Origin: Actinomadura soli
GTDB taxonomy: Bacteria > Actinomycetota > Actinomycetes > Streptosporangiales > Streptosporangiaceae
Assembly (NCBI RefSeq): GCF_005889715.1
Contig: NZ_VCKW01000030.1
Location: 1-48,921, forward strand
Direction of reading: 5' to 3'
DNA: 48,921 nucleotides
The translations under genes were made by a program, and so were the position numbers. Shown in pieces: positions 25,547 through 34,588 of this stretch. Each line of letters begins with the position of its first letter. Position 1 is the stretch's first letter. Under the pieces are notes generated by a model, which had not been told where the DNA came from, ran no database searches, and saw only the letters and a list, made by a program, of their open reading frames with translations.

Positions 25547-26716
25547 ATGGTCGAACCGGCAGGCGACTCAGTCCTGGCGTACCTGGACTACAATGCAACC
25601 GCCCCTGTCCGCCCTCAGGCCATGGAGGCAGTGCTCGCCGCGATGCGAGAGGCAGGCAACGCGTCAAGTACTCATCGTTCAGGTCACGAAGCCGCTGCAC
25701 GCGTGACGGTCGCGCGTCGTCAGCTTGCGGAACTGCTCAGTTGCTCACCCGGCGAGCTCATTTTTACCTCGGGGGCCACCGAAGCGAACAACCTTGCCCT
25801 ACGCGCAGCGTTCAGCGCGGGCGGGGCCATCGTCACGAGCATGGTTGAGCACCCTGCTGTTCTGGAAACCGCCAAGCACCTCACTAGGCAGCAGTCCGAC
25901 CTACTCCGGCTGGTGCCGGTTGACGGCGAGGGCGTCTTGGACCGGGATGCCTTTCACTGCGCTTTGGCCGAGGGCGGTGCGGCCCTCGTTTCACTGATGG
26001 CCGCTAACAATGAGACGGGCGTCCTGACTGACCTGGGCCCGATCGTGGAGGCGGCCCACGCGGCCGGAGCACTGGTGCATACCGATGCGACACAAATGGT
26101 CGGCCGACTGCCGATCGACCTCGCAGTCCTCGATGTCGATCTACTGTCGCTCTCAGCACACAAGTTCGGCGGCCCACAGGGGGTGGGCGCCTTGTTCGTG
26201 CGGCGCGGCGTTCAGCTCCCACACCATCCGCTCATCTACGGTGGGGGACAGGAACGCGGCTGGCGAGCGGGCACCTTAAACGTCCCCGGGATCGCGGGCG
26301 CGGGAGCAGCCGCCGAGGCGGCCCACTACGGCATGGCCGATGAGAGCACGCGCGTTGCGCAGTTGCGTGACGCGCTGGAGACCGCCCTGGTTGAGCAAAT
26401 CGACGACTGTCGAATCAACGGGACGGCCGCCCGCAGGCTCCCCGGCGTCACCAGCATCACCTTTACGGGGGCGCCCGCTGACGCTGTGCTCGCTGCGATG
26501 CCCGACGTCGCGGCCTCGGAGGGAAGTGCCTGCTCATCCGGTGCGCCGGGCCCTAGCCATGTACTTCTGGCGATGGGGCGCAGCAGAGAGGAGGCTGAGG
26601 CGACCGTGAGATTTTCCATGGGACCCGGCAGCACCGGCCCCGACGTTACTCAGGCCGTCACCTCCGCGATCCGCGCCGTACGCAAAGTGCGGGCTGCGCT
26701 TTCTGCGCCAGTTTGA
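25547..26716 (+). CDS. sspA: Cysteine desulfurase of a phosphorothioation operon (SspA-like)
   Basis: About 389 residues. The start at 25547 has a GGAGG site 7 bases upstream; an in-frame ATG at 25526 is the alternative. PLP enzyme marks are complete: YLDYNATAP near the N-terminus, SGATEANNLAL, EHPAVLET (His101), HTDATQ (Asp180, Gln183), SLSAHKFGGPQG with Schiff-base Lys206, and the catalytic loop EGSACSSGAPGPSHVL with Cys329. It moves sulfur from cysteine as a persulfide. Its place at the head of a DUF4007 / ATPase / PAPS-reductase-like operon indicates that it supplies sulfur for DNA phosphorothioation. A general IscS role is the alternative, but no Fe-S assembly genes are near. Confidence 0.85.
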   Translation: MVEPAGDSVLAYLDYNATAPVRPQAMEAVLAAMREAGNASSTHRSGHEAAARVTVARRQLAELLSCSPGELIFTSGATEANNLALRAAFSAGGAIVTSMVEHPAVLETAKHLTRQQSDLLRLVPVDGEGVLDRDAFHCALAEGGAALVSLMAANNETGVLTDLGPIVEAAHAAGALVHTDATQMVGRLPIDLAVLDVDLLSLSAHKFGGPQGVGALFVRRGVQLPHHPLIYGGGQERGWRAGTLNVPGIAGAGAAAEAAHYGMADESTRVAQLRDALETALVEQIDDCRINGTAARRLPGVTSITFTGAPADAVLAAMPDVAASEGSACSSGAPGPSHVLLAMGRSREEAEATVRFSMGPGSTGPDVTQAVTSAIRAVRKVRAALSAPV

Positions 26717-26763
26717 CCCGCCAAGTGTGAATAACCCCCGAAACGGACACGGAGAATCCTCGC

Positions 26764-27861
26764 ATGTCAGATAGCCGGCTCGCTGGAGTCGCCCATTTCC
26801 AGTTCGCGCGACACGAGACCTTCGCGCCGCGCTTCGGGTGGCTCCACAAGGCGTACATGCAGGTGAGGGATAATCCCGAGGTGTTCCTCGCCGAGGACGC
26901 CCCGGTCATGCTCGGGGTCGGCAAGAACATGGTGAACGCCATGAGGTACTGGTCGCGGGCATTCAAACTCACCCGCGAAGCCCGCAGCCGTGAAGGTACG
27001 ACGTCCCGCGCGATGTACGCCTACCCGACATGGGAGGCGCGGTGGCTACTCGACGAGGACGGAGCCGACCCATACCTCGAGGAGCCAGGAAGCCTCTGGC
27101 TGCTGCACTGGTGGCTACTCAGCTCCCGTCCCGGAGCCAAGGGCTGGGCGCCGTCGTGGTACGTGGCGTTCCACCTTGCGCCCTTCTCCCGATTCACCTT
27201 GCCGGATCTGACCCAGCTCATCGTGCGTCACGTGAACCTGTCATTCCCCGAGGCGCCTGTCGAGTCCTCGATCGCCAAGGACGTTGATTGCCTCGCCAAG
27301 ATGTACGTTCCCGCCCAGCGCAAGGCAGGTGCCCCCGGCGCACTCGAAGATCTTCTCGCCTGTCCGTTCCGTGAACTGGGGCTGCTGGAACAAGTCGGGC
27401 AGCGAGGCAGCCCCGAATGGCAGTTCACCACCGGCACTCGCACGTCCCTCCCGGCGAGGATTATCGCCTACGCCTGCCTGGACTACGCCGCAGCCAAGAC
27501 CAGTGGAAGCACCTCCGTCTCCCTGGCGCGCCTCGCGAACGAGGCCGGTTCACCTGGTCGCGCATTCCGGGTGCGGGAACCTGTCATCGCCGCCGCGCTG
27601 GAACAGGTTGCCGGTGCCCACCCTGAAATTCAGATCACCGAAGCCGTGGGCCAGCGGCGCCTGTCGTACATGGCCGATCCCTTCGCCTTGGCCTGGGACA
27701 TCCTCGATGAGCAGTACGACCAAGTCCGCAGTAGTAGCGACTTTCCCACACGGGATGAGTGGGGCCAGAAGTACCCGCAACTCGCCGATGCGAAGCAACG
27801 CGAACTCGGCCCCACGACGCAGGACCCGCAACTGCCCATCGACGCTAAGGAGGACGCGTGA
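26764..27861 (+). CDS. sspB: DUF4007 protein, SspB-like DNA nickase candidate
   Basis: 365 residues. The N-terminus FQFARHETFAPRFGWLHKAY, then DAPVMLGVGKNMVNAMRYW, is the hallmark of the DUF4007 family. As I recall, this family includes SspB, the nickase that opens one DNA strand for sulfur insertion. A GGAGA-like ribosome site precedes the ATG. The C-terminal part is helical (SVSLARLANEAGSPGRAFRV, with a wHTH look). It follows the desulfurase by 47 bases and overlaps the next ATPase gene by 4 bases (GTGA). The nickase role is from the family, not from visible catalytic residues. Confidence 0.82.
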   Translation: MSDSRLAGVAHFQFARHETFAPRFGWLHKAYMQVRDNPEVFLAEDAPVMLGVGKNMVNAMRYWSRAFKLTREARSREGTTSRAMYAYPTWEARWLLDEDGADPYLEEPGSLWLLHWWLLSSRPGAKGWAPSWYVAFHLAPFSRFTLPDLTQLIVRHVNLSFPEAPVESSIAKDVDCLAKMYVPAQRKAGAPGALEDLLACPFRELGLLEQVGQRGSPEWQFTTGTRTSLPARIIAYACLDYAAAKTSGSTSVSLARLANEAGSPGRAFRVREPVIAAALEQVAGAHPEIQITEAVGQRRLSYMADPFALAWDILDEQYDQVRSSSDFPTRDEWGQKYPQLADAKQRELGPTTQDPQLPIDAKEDA

Positions 27862-30800
27862 CCAGCGCGGCCCCCGCACGCCACGACGCCCCCTCCACCG
27901 TCCCAGGAGAACCGCAGTATCCCGAGGGGATCACGCTCATCGGTTCCCGGATGCGCTCGACAAACCTGGAGCGCGACGTCGAGGACGACCTACACTCCCC
28001 TTACATCGGGGCTCGCGCCATCGACGCGCTCGAACGGCTGGCCAGCGCCCTCGGTGACCTCGGCCGCACCCGGTCATGGTCTTTCACCGGCCCCTACGGC
28101 TCGGGAAAGTCCACACTGGCCAACATCATCGATGCGCTCCTCGGCAGCGACGACCGGCGCCGCAACCAGGCTGAGATGGCCCTGGATGCGACAAGCAGCA
28201 ACCTAGCCCAACGCCTGACCACCTATCGTGACGCGCTGACAGGCGACGCCCGTTTCCTGGGAGCCGTGGCAACTGCGCGACGAGAGCCGCTCGTTGCCAC
28301 CCTGTCACGCGCGTTGCACACCGCCGCCCGTCGGGGTTGGGGACAGAATCAGCCCGACGGAATCCGCGATGTCCTCACCGCTTGCGCTGACCCCGCCGCT
28401 ACCCCCAAGCACATCCTGCACGCGGTGACGGTCCTGTGTGAACAGCAACCGGTCTTGCTGGTGATCGACGAGTTCGGCAAAACACTCGAGCACCTTGCCG
28501 GGCACAGTGAGTTCGCCTCCGCCAGGGACGACCTGTTCCTGCTGCAGGAACTCGCGGAAATGAGCGCCGGCCAGCGGGGACTGCGGCTATTCATGATGAC
28601 CTTGCAGCATATGTCCTTCATGGACTACGCCGTGCGGTCAAGTGACCTGCAGACTCGCGAGTGGGCAAAGATCCAGGGCCGGTTCGAGGACATCACCTTG
28701 GTTCCTCACCTCGGCGACGCCATCGAGCTGATGCGACGCCGAATCAGCCATGATGATGTCTCCCAGCCTAACCGTGAACTGATCCACGTCCAGGCCAAGG
28801 CGGCCGCAACGACCTGGCGCGAGCAGGGCCTCAATGTCGTCGCTGACCTCACAGCGAATCACTTTGAGAACCTGTACCCGCTTCACCCCCTCACAGTGGT
28901 CGCCGCTCCAAACCTCGCCGCCCAGATCGGCCAGCACGACCGCAGTCTCGCCAACTTCCTCAACAGCGACGAACCCCACACCGTCCGCCGCTCGCTCGCT
29001 CTGCACACACAAAGCAGTCTGGACCGCGCGGCCACCATCAAGCCCGCGCAACTGTACGACTTCTTCATCGCCGCAGGCCGTACATCCCTGCTAGCCTCCA
29101 CCAACGCGAGCCGATGGATCGAGATCGACGCCCGCATCAATGAGGCCAACGGGCTATCGCAAGCCGACCAAGAACTTCTGCGCACCATCGGCATCCTGAA
29201 CCTGATCGACTCCGACGGCGCGCTACGAGCGACCGCTAGCATGATCTACTTCGCGCTGCACGAGCCCAGCGATGAACCGGATTCGCATGGCTTCACTGAG
29301 CTAGAGAGCCAGTTGCAGAGTCTGGTTGACCAGGGCCTGCTGGTGCATCGCCGCTTCAACGGAGAATTCCGGATCTGGCGAGGCAGCGACGTCGACATCG
29401 ACGCGCGCCTCGAAGAGATCACCAGTCATCTCGACAACCCGGCTGTGATCCGTAAGCTCGGAGAGCACCTGCCCTTGGCCGTCGCCGCAGGTCGGCACAG
29501 CCAGGTCACGGGTATGCTTCGCGCTTTGTTCGTCCGTGTCACGGGCCCGGATACCGAAAAGCTCATCGGCCCCGACGAACTTAGCGACCACGCCGACGGG
29601 CTCCTGGTCTTCCATCTCGGGACCCTTGAGGACCGCCCGACGATCGATACGACACTCCCGGTAGTCCTCGGCGTTACCCAGGAACCCGACCTCGTACTGC
29701 GTGTCGCCGCCTATTTCGTCGCCCTCCAAGAACTCCTGCTGGACAGCATCCTGGATCCGGTAGCACGCCAGGAGGTCAGGGAACGCGCGACCGCGGCCAA
29801 AGCAGAACTGATGGAACTCCTCGACACGGCGTTCTACCCACAGACCCAGCGTGCCACCTGGTATCTCTGGCGCTCCGGCACCTCAGTCTCCCAAGAAGAT
29901 GGCGAGGTGATCGAGAGCCGCAGCCTCAGTGGACTCGCCTCGATCGCCTGTGACCGGGTTTTCCACGCATCGCCGCACATCCGCAACGAAATGCTCGGCC
30001 GCCACGAGCTGACCAGCCAGGCAGCCAAAGCCCGCCGCGAACTACTCACAGCGATGCTGCTCAAGTCACGCTACCAACATCTGGACATCCAGAAATATCC
30101 CGCCGAGCGGGCCATGTACAGCGGCGCCCTGTCATACATGGGCCTGCACCGCGAAAGAAGGGATCTGCCCCAGGGCGACTCCTCAACCTCCTTGCTCGAG
30201 TACGGGTTCTCCCGACCCGGACCCGAACACCCGCACGCCCAGCCAGTGTGGAAGGCCCTGGAGGACGCCCTCACCGGTGCACACGACCGCACTGGGCTCG
30301 ACAAGATCTTCCGCACCGTGATGATCCCGCCCTACGGCGTCAAGGCTGGCACCGTCCCTCTCCTCGTCGTCACGGCACTCATCGTGCGCAATGATGACGT
30401 CGCCCTCTTCGAAGAAGGCTCCTACATTCCCCGGCTGTCCCCCGACGTTGTCGAGCGCTTGATCAAGGCGCCACATCGGTTCGCCGTGAAGTTCGCCCCC
30501 GGCGGGGAGGGACTTCGGCGGACGGTCCTCAAGGATCTGTCCCTGGCACTCAAGGTGGAGACTCCGCCAGCGCAGGCATTGCGCAATCCGGCCCTGCTCG
30601 CCGTCGCCCGGGCCTTGTTGGAAAGGGTCATGACTCTTTCGCCGTACGCCCGACGCACTCGGCGACTAAGCGCCGACGCCCTCGCCGTACGCTCCGCGCT
30701 CCAGGTAGCCCGAGACCCCGACGACCTGGTCTTTCATGCCCTCCCAGAGGCTCTCGGGCTGGACCCGATCAGCGCAGAGGCGAAACGGAGCACGCGCAGC

Positions 30801-31424
30801 AACAAGGGATACGCCCGCAGGCTCGCTGCTGCGGCCGACGAGATTTCCCGCAGCGACCAAACACTCCGCGACGATGTCATCCAGACTCTCGCCGCGGAGT
30901 TCCGCCTCCCCGCCACACTGGCCGAGCTACGTGGCGGGCTCGCCGCCCGTCTGAGCGGCTTCGCCGACGTTTCCCTGAGCACGGAACTACGGGGCTTCGT
31001 GGCCATCGCGCTCAACGAGACGCTCCCGGACGATGACTGGCTCGACCCCCTGGTCGTACGGCTGGCCAACTCGGCGCTCGGAGACTGGTCTGACAAGGAC
31101 GCCACCATGTTCCCGCAGCGTGTCCAGGAGATGGCCGCCACGCTCGATCGCGTGAGCCACATGTACCAAAACCGGCCCCGCGCCAGCGGCCAAGAAGGTG
31201 CACTTGAGACGCGGCTCCTGACCCTGACCAGCGAGGACGGGGACGAACACCGCACCCTCCTCTACATTCCGGAGAACATCCGAAAGGATGCAGAGGCCCT
31301 AACTGTCCGAGTCTTGCGAGAAGCTCAAGGTTCGCTCGGCGAAGACGGTGCCCGCATCCTGCTCGCCGCCCTCACCGAGCACGTGGCCGACCCAACACCA
31401 CGACGGCAAGAGAGGAGCAAGTGA
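27858..31424 (+). CDS. sspC: Large P-loop ATPase, SspC-like
   Basis: 1188 residues from a GTG. Walker A GPYGSGKST (78-86) and Walker B VLLVIDEFGKTLEHL (from about 199) are clear in the first 220 residues. The remaining 950 residues are mostly helical and unassigned. ATPases of this size and position follow DUF4007 genes in single-strand phosphorothioation operons (SspC) and resemble BREX-type BrxC-like NTPases in overall plan. It overlaps both sspB and sspD-like genes by 4 bases, so the three are translated as a coupled block. The role would be to energise the nickase or modification complex. Confidence 0.82.
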   Translation: MTSAAPARHDAPSTVPGEPQYPEGITLIGSRMRSTNLERDVEDDLHSPYIGARAIDALERLASALGDLGRTRSWSFTGPYGSGKSTLANIIDALLGSDDRRRNQAEMALDATSSNLAQRLTTYRDALTGDARFLGAVATARREPLVATLSRALHTAARRGWGQNQPDGIRDVLTACADPAATPKHILHAVTVLCEQQPVLLVIDEFGKTLEHLAGHSEFASARDDLFLLQELAEMSAGQRGLRLFMMTLQHMSFMDYAVRSSDLQTREWAKIQGRFEDITLVPHLGDAIELMRRRISHDDVSQPNRELIHVQAKAAATTWREQGLNVVADLTANHFENLYPLHPLTVVAAPNLAAQIGQHDRSLANFLNSDEPHTVRRSLALHTQSSLDRAATIKPAQLYDFFIAAGRTSLLASTNASRWIEIDARINEANGLSQADQELLRTIGILNLIDSDGALRATASMIYFALHEPSDEPDSHGFTELESQLQSLVDQGLLVHRRFNGEFRIWRGSDVDIDARLEEITSHLDNPAVIRKLGEHLPLAVAAGRHSQVTGMLRALFVRVTGPDTEKLIGPDELSDHADGLLVFHLGTLEDRPTIDTTLPVVLGVTQEPDLVLRVAAYFVALQELLLDSILDPVARQEVRERATAAKAELMELLDTAFYPQTQRATWYLWRSGTSVSQEDGEVIESRSLSGLASIACDRVFHASPHIRNEMLGRHELTSQAAKARRELLTAMLLKSRYQHLDIQKYPAERAMYSGALSYMGLHRERRDLPQGDSSTSLLEYGFSRPGPEHPHAQPVWKALEDALTGAHDRTGLDKIFRTVMIPPYGVKAGTVPLLVVTALIVRNDDVALFEEGSYIPRLSPDVVERLIKAPHRFAVKFAPGGEGLRRTVLKDLSLALKVETPPAQALRNPALLAVARALLERVMTLSPYARRTRRLSADALAVRSALQVARDPDDLVFHALPEALGLDPISAEAKRSTRSNKGYARRLAAAADEISRSDQTLRDDVIQTLAAEFRLPATLAELRGGLAARLSGFADVSLSTELRGFVAIALNETLPDDDWLDPLVVRLANSALGDWSDKDATMFPQRVQEMAATLDRVSHMYQNRPRASGQEGALETRLLTLTSEDGDEHRTLLYIPENIRKDAEALTVRVLREAQGSLGEDGARILLAALTEHVADPTPRRQERSK

Positions 31425-32263
31425 CCATGACAGGTGACATCGGCCCCATCAGGCCTGTCCGGCACGTCCTAGGCATCTCCGGTGGAAAAGACTCCTCCGC
31501 CCTCGCCATCTACATGCGCGACCGCGTCCCGAACATGGAGTACTTCTTCTGTGACACTGGCGCGGAACTGCCTGAGACCTACGAGTACCTCAACCGCTTG
31601 GAAGCGGCCCTGGGCAAACCCATCGCCCGCCTCAACTCCGATCGCGACTTCGACCACTGGATGGAGGTCTACCAGGGCACCCTCCCCTCACCCCAGATGC
31701 GCTGGTGCACCAAGAACCTGAAGATCAAGCCCCTGGAAGAATGGGTCGGCGACGACGAAGTCGTCTCCTACGTCGCCATCCGCGCCGATGAGAACCGCCT
31801 CGGCTACGTCAGCACCAAGCCCAACATCAAGGCTATCTTCCCCTTCCGAGATGACGGCATCGACAAAGACGGTGTCATGCGCATCCTCGACGAGGCCGGT
31901 GTCGGCCTGCCCGCCTACTACGAATGGCGCACTCGTTCCGGCTGCTACTTTTGCTTCTTCCAGCGCAAACACGAGTGGGTCGGCCTCAAGGATCGCCATC
32001 CCGAGCTGTTCGACAGAGCAGTGGCCTACGAGGAGAAGGTCCGCTACCAAGAGACAGCCATGCAGGGGCGCAAGTACACCTGGTCCCAAGGGGAATCCCT
32101 GGATGAATTGATCGACCGCCGCGAGGAGATCCGGTCCAGACACGAGGCGGCCATGGCACGCGCCGCCAAGCGCATCAAGCCGAACCGCCCGCTCCTGGAT
32201 GTCCTCTCAGAAGCACTCGACACCGACGACGACGAAGCCGGCTGCTCAGTCTGCCATCTCTGA
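31421..32263 (+). CDS. sspD: PAPS-reductase-family ATP pyrophosphatase, SspD/DndC-like
   Basis: 280 residues. LGISGGKDSSALAIYM holds the PP-loop SGGKDSS (20-26) that binds ATP and releases pyrophosphate. RWCTKNLKIKP (Cys96) and SGCYFCFFQRKHEW (Cys175, Cys178) are cysteines placed as in DndC-type proteins, where a 4Fe-4S cluster is known. The tail ends GCSVCHL with two more cysteines. The GTG at 31421 overlaps the sspC stop; an ATG two codons later is possible. It would adenylate the DNA backbone so that sulfur can replace oxygen. It is the last gene of the modification block and is followed by a strong hairpin. Confidence 0.88.
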   Translation: MTMTGDIGPIRPVRHVLGISGGKDSSALAIYMRDRVPNMEYFFCDTGAELPETYEYLNRLEAALGKPIARLNSDRDFDHWMEVYQGTLPSPQMRWCTKNLKIKPLEEWVGDDEVVSYVAIRADENRLGYVSTKPNIKAIFPFRDDGIDKDGVMRILDEAGVGLPAYYEWRTRSGCYFCFFQRKHEWVGLKDRHPELFDRAVAYEEKVRYQETAMQGRKYTWSQGESLDELIDRREEIRSRHEAAMARAAKRIKPNRPLLDVLSEALDTDDDEAGCSVCHL

Positions 32264-32284
32264 CCATGGCCGCAAGCTGTCGCG

Positions 32285-32319
32285 GGCCTTGCTGGTGATC
32301 ACATACCACCAGCAAGGCC
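32285..32319 (+). terminator. 13-bp hairpin after the phosphorothioation operon
   Basis: GGCCTTGCTGGTG (32285-32297) pairs perfectly with CACCAGCAAGGCC (32307-32319) around a 9-base loop. It starts about 20 bases after the stop of the PAPS-reductase-like gene and about 85 bases before the GIY-YIG gene. It would end or attenuate the modification transcript, so the GIY-YIG and DGQHR genes may have separate expression. Confidence 0.75.
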
Positions 32320-32403
32320 AAATGTGGATATTCCACCTCAAGGGTCAGGCACCTGTGTAAAGATGACACTCCTGCCGCCACCGTAGCCGGAGTGCCTTGA
32401 GGT

Positions 32404-33012
32404 ATGGCATCACCCAACGCGCACGAGCGCTCTGTCATCCGACATCGCGCCGAGGCGAGCCCTGCTCTGAACCTCCAGCTCGGCATAGCCATGATGCTTG
32501 ATATCCCAGCCCACAAGGTCTTACAGGACGACCTGACTGTTCACGCTTCCCCATGGGAACGCGCCATCGCGGTCGAAAGCCTTGCCGATTCCCTTCCTCA
32601 CGAGGCGGGTCTCTACATGTTCGTGTGGTGCCCGGCGATCCAGCTGACGATGGCCGACGAGTCACGAAGAAGTTTTCATCAGGTCCTTTACATCGGCCAG
32701 GCTGGTGGAGCCGCCCAACGCGGCAACACCCTCCGGAACAGATTCAAGGACTACAAGAAGCACCTCCGCGGCAATCCTGAGCGCCTCTGGACGGAAGAAC
32801 CGCCAACCACACGTGCCGATCGCCTCACGTACTATCTCGCCCTTCGTCCTCTGGAGTTCTGGTTCGCGACGGTCGAAGACGGATCCAAGATCCAGAACCT
32901 CGAAAATCGATTGATCAACCTGTACAACCCCCCACTCAACAACCGCAGCCGTCCCAGGCTGCGTGCCCGTCTGAGCTCCACCCCCCAACCCGCACTCCGG
33001 GAACGTAGCTGA
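32404..33012 (+). CDS. GIY-YIG nuclease-domain protein
   Basis: 202 residues. The GIY-YIG fold is recognisable from AGLYMFVW (GLY at 69-71), VLYIGQAGG (YIG at 96-98), the Arg helix LRNRFKDYKKH (Arg113), the metal-binding Glu in QNLENRLINLY (Glu167) and the following NPPLN. All catalytic positions of the family seem present. The first 65 residues form an unassigned helical domain. UvrC, T4 endonuclease II and some restriction enzymes use this fold to cut DNA. Beside a phosphorothioation operon, the simplest idea is a restriction effector that cuts unmodified DNA or is gated by the modification. It is separated from sspD by a terminator and lies 31 bases upstream of the DGQHR gene. Confidence 0.78.
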   Translation: MASPNAHERSVIRHRAEASPALNLQLGIAMMLDIPAHKVLQDDLTVHASPWERAIAVESLADSLPHEAGLYMFVWCPAIQLTMADESRRSFHQVLYIGQAGGAAQRGNTLRNRFKDYKKHLRGNPERLWTEEPPTTRADRLTYYLALRPLEFWFATVEDGSKIQNLENRLINLYNPPLNNRSRPRLRARLSSTPQPALRERS

Positions 33013-33043
33013 CCACACGCACTCTGGACGACAAGGCACCCAA

Positions 33044-34354
33044 ATGACATCCAAAACATTTGTCCCCGCCTTCAAGGCACAAGTGGGCAACTGGACCTAC
33101 TTCTCCTGCCTCATGAGCTATGCCCAGGTAGCGCGCGAAGTCAGCTTCGCCCATGAACTGGGAGGAAACCAGGACCTCGGCACCATGATTCAGCGAGGTG
33201 TCGGCACACGCACAGCCCAGATCACCGAGTACCTTCTGACCAACGAGAACCGCTTCCTCGGTGCAATCATCATCGCGGTATGGGGTGGAAACCCGAACTA
33301 CCTCGAAGTCACGATGGACGCCGAAAACGAGGCAATACTCTCAGGCCTGGACCGCAATTTCGGTGTGCTCACCTTCGACGGCACCCAGCAGTTCTTCGCA
33401 CTGGACGGTCAACACCGCCTCAAAGCCATCAAAGACGCCGTCAAACGAAACCCCGAACTGGGCAACGAGGATATTAACGTGATCGTCGTACCGCATTTCG
33501 ATACTCCCGAAGGGCGCCGCCGAACAAGGAGATTGTTCACTAACATCAACCGCAACGCCAAGAGCACCAACCTGCAAGAGAACATCGCTCTTGACGAGGA
33601 CGACAGCTTTGCCATACTTACCCGCCAACTCCTCGATGAACATCCATTCGTGAGCCGCGACAAGGCCGTGCTGGTGTTCAGCAAGGTTGGAGAAGGGGGC
33701 GAACTGGTGCTCGCATCCCGCTCAATCTCAGCCTCCAGTCCGGCTTGGAGTACGATCAGCGTCCTGTACGACGTGGTCAAAGAGATCGGGTTCGAACTTC
33801 CCTGCACGCTCAACGAGTCGAACCAGCGGGCAGACGACGAACTCCTCGACCAGAGCTACGAAATCATCGCCGAACGAATTCAAGATCTCCTGGACGCCTG
33901 CGGAAACCTGCAGAAGCGTTACCTGACGGCTCAGTCTCCCCGAGACGTACGAGCCCCCAAGGGGAGGGAGGGGGCAGGCCACCCGTTCATGCGGCCAGCA
34001 GTGCAGGTGCAAGTGGCGCGAGTAGTCCGGCACATCCTCGAACAGGAGACGATGACCTGGGAGGAGGTGATGAAACGGCTTTCTGCCCTGAACTGGAAGA
34101 TTTCTGAAGCACCCTTTTCCGCAATGTGGATCGAGACACCCGAAGGCCGCCAGCAAGGAAAAATGGCGAGCGGGAAAGATCATACACAGCTGCTGTACGA
34201 CCTGCTACTCGTCCACCTAGCCCCACGATCCAAGGCTCAGATCAGCAGGGCACTCCGTTCGTATGCAGATCTCATGAAAGCGAGATACCCGGTAAGCACG
34301 GACGAGCTTAGTAAGCTCTTGCCGGTCGAAACAGTCCAGTTTCAACCCGAATAG
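33044..34354 (+). CDS. DGQHR-domain protein, DndB-like
   Basis: 436 residues. ALDGQHRLKAIKDA (DGQHR at 121-125) is the signature of the DndB/DGQHR family, and RRLFTNINRNAKSTNLQENI matches the conserved segment that follows. In Dnd systems DndB represses the modification genes. In SspE a related D-G-Q-R domain is an NTPase that senses phosphorothioate. This protein has no nuclease domain of its own, but a GIY-YIG nuclease gene lies immediately upstream. It could be a regulator or the sensing half of a two-protein effector. Codon use is less G/C-biased than the core genes of the window. Confidence 0.82.
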   Translation: MTSKTFVPAFKAQVGNWTYFSCLMSYAQVAREVSFAHELGGNQDLGTMIQRGVGTRTAQITEYLLTNENRFLGAIIIAVWGGNPNYLEVTMDAENEAILSGLDRNFGVLTFDGTQQFFALDGQHRLKAIKDAVKRNPELGNEDINVIVVPHFDTPEGRRRTRRLFTNINRNAKSTNLQENIALDEDDSFAILTRQLLDEHPFVSRDKAVLVFSKVGEGGELVLASRSISASSPAWSTISVLYDVVKEIGFELPCTLNESNQRADDELLDQSYEIIAERIQDLLDACGNLQKRYLTAQSPRDVRAPKGREGAGHPFMRPAVQVQVARVVRHILEQETMTWEEVMKRLSALNWKISEAPFSAMWIETPEGRQQGKMASGKDHTQLLYDLLLVHLAPRSKAQISRALRSYADLMKARYPVSTDELSKLLPVETVQFQPE

Positions 34355-34403
34355 GCTTCGGAATCGGATCCACACGAAGCTGCCACTTCGGTTGGGCCTT
34401 TTT
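34355..34403 (+). terminator. Weak hairpin with T-run after the DGQHR gene
   Basis: CGAAG at 34375-34379 can pair either with CTTCG at 34386-34390, followed by GGGCC and five T residues (34399-34403), or with GCTTCG upstream at 34355-34360. The first choice resembles a small Rho-independent terminator. The stem is short, so confidence is low. Confidence 0.4.
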
Positions 34404-34588
34404 CGTCCGATCCGCGGCCGATAGGCGTGTGTCGTGGGCGGGGTCACGTCCGCAGGTGCCGGCGGTCGTCGAGAAGGGTCACGGTTGGGCGACAACGTGC
34501 GTATTATTCCGATGCAGCCGGGCAGCGACCTCAGCGTTTCACGGAGGTAGGCGTGGCCGAATCCGGGGACGATGTGGTTCGAATCTCT

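Noticed and set aside
25547-34354. A Dnd (double-strand) phosphorothioation system
   Set aside because: A desulfurase, a PP-loop protein and a DGQHR protein are shared with Dnd, but there is no DndD (SMC-like ATPase) or DndE, and DUF4007 plus a 1188-residue ATPase fit Ssp better.
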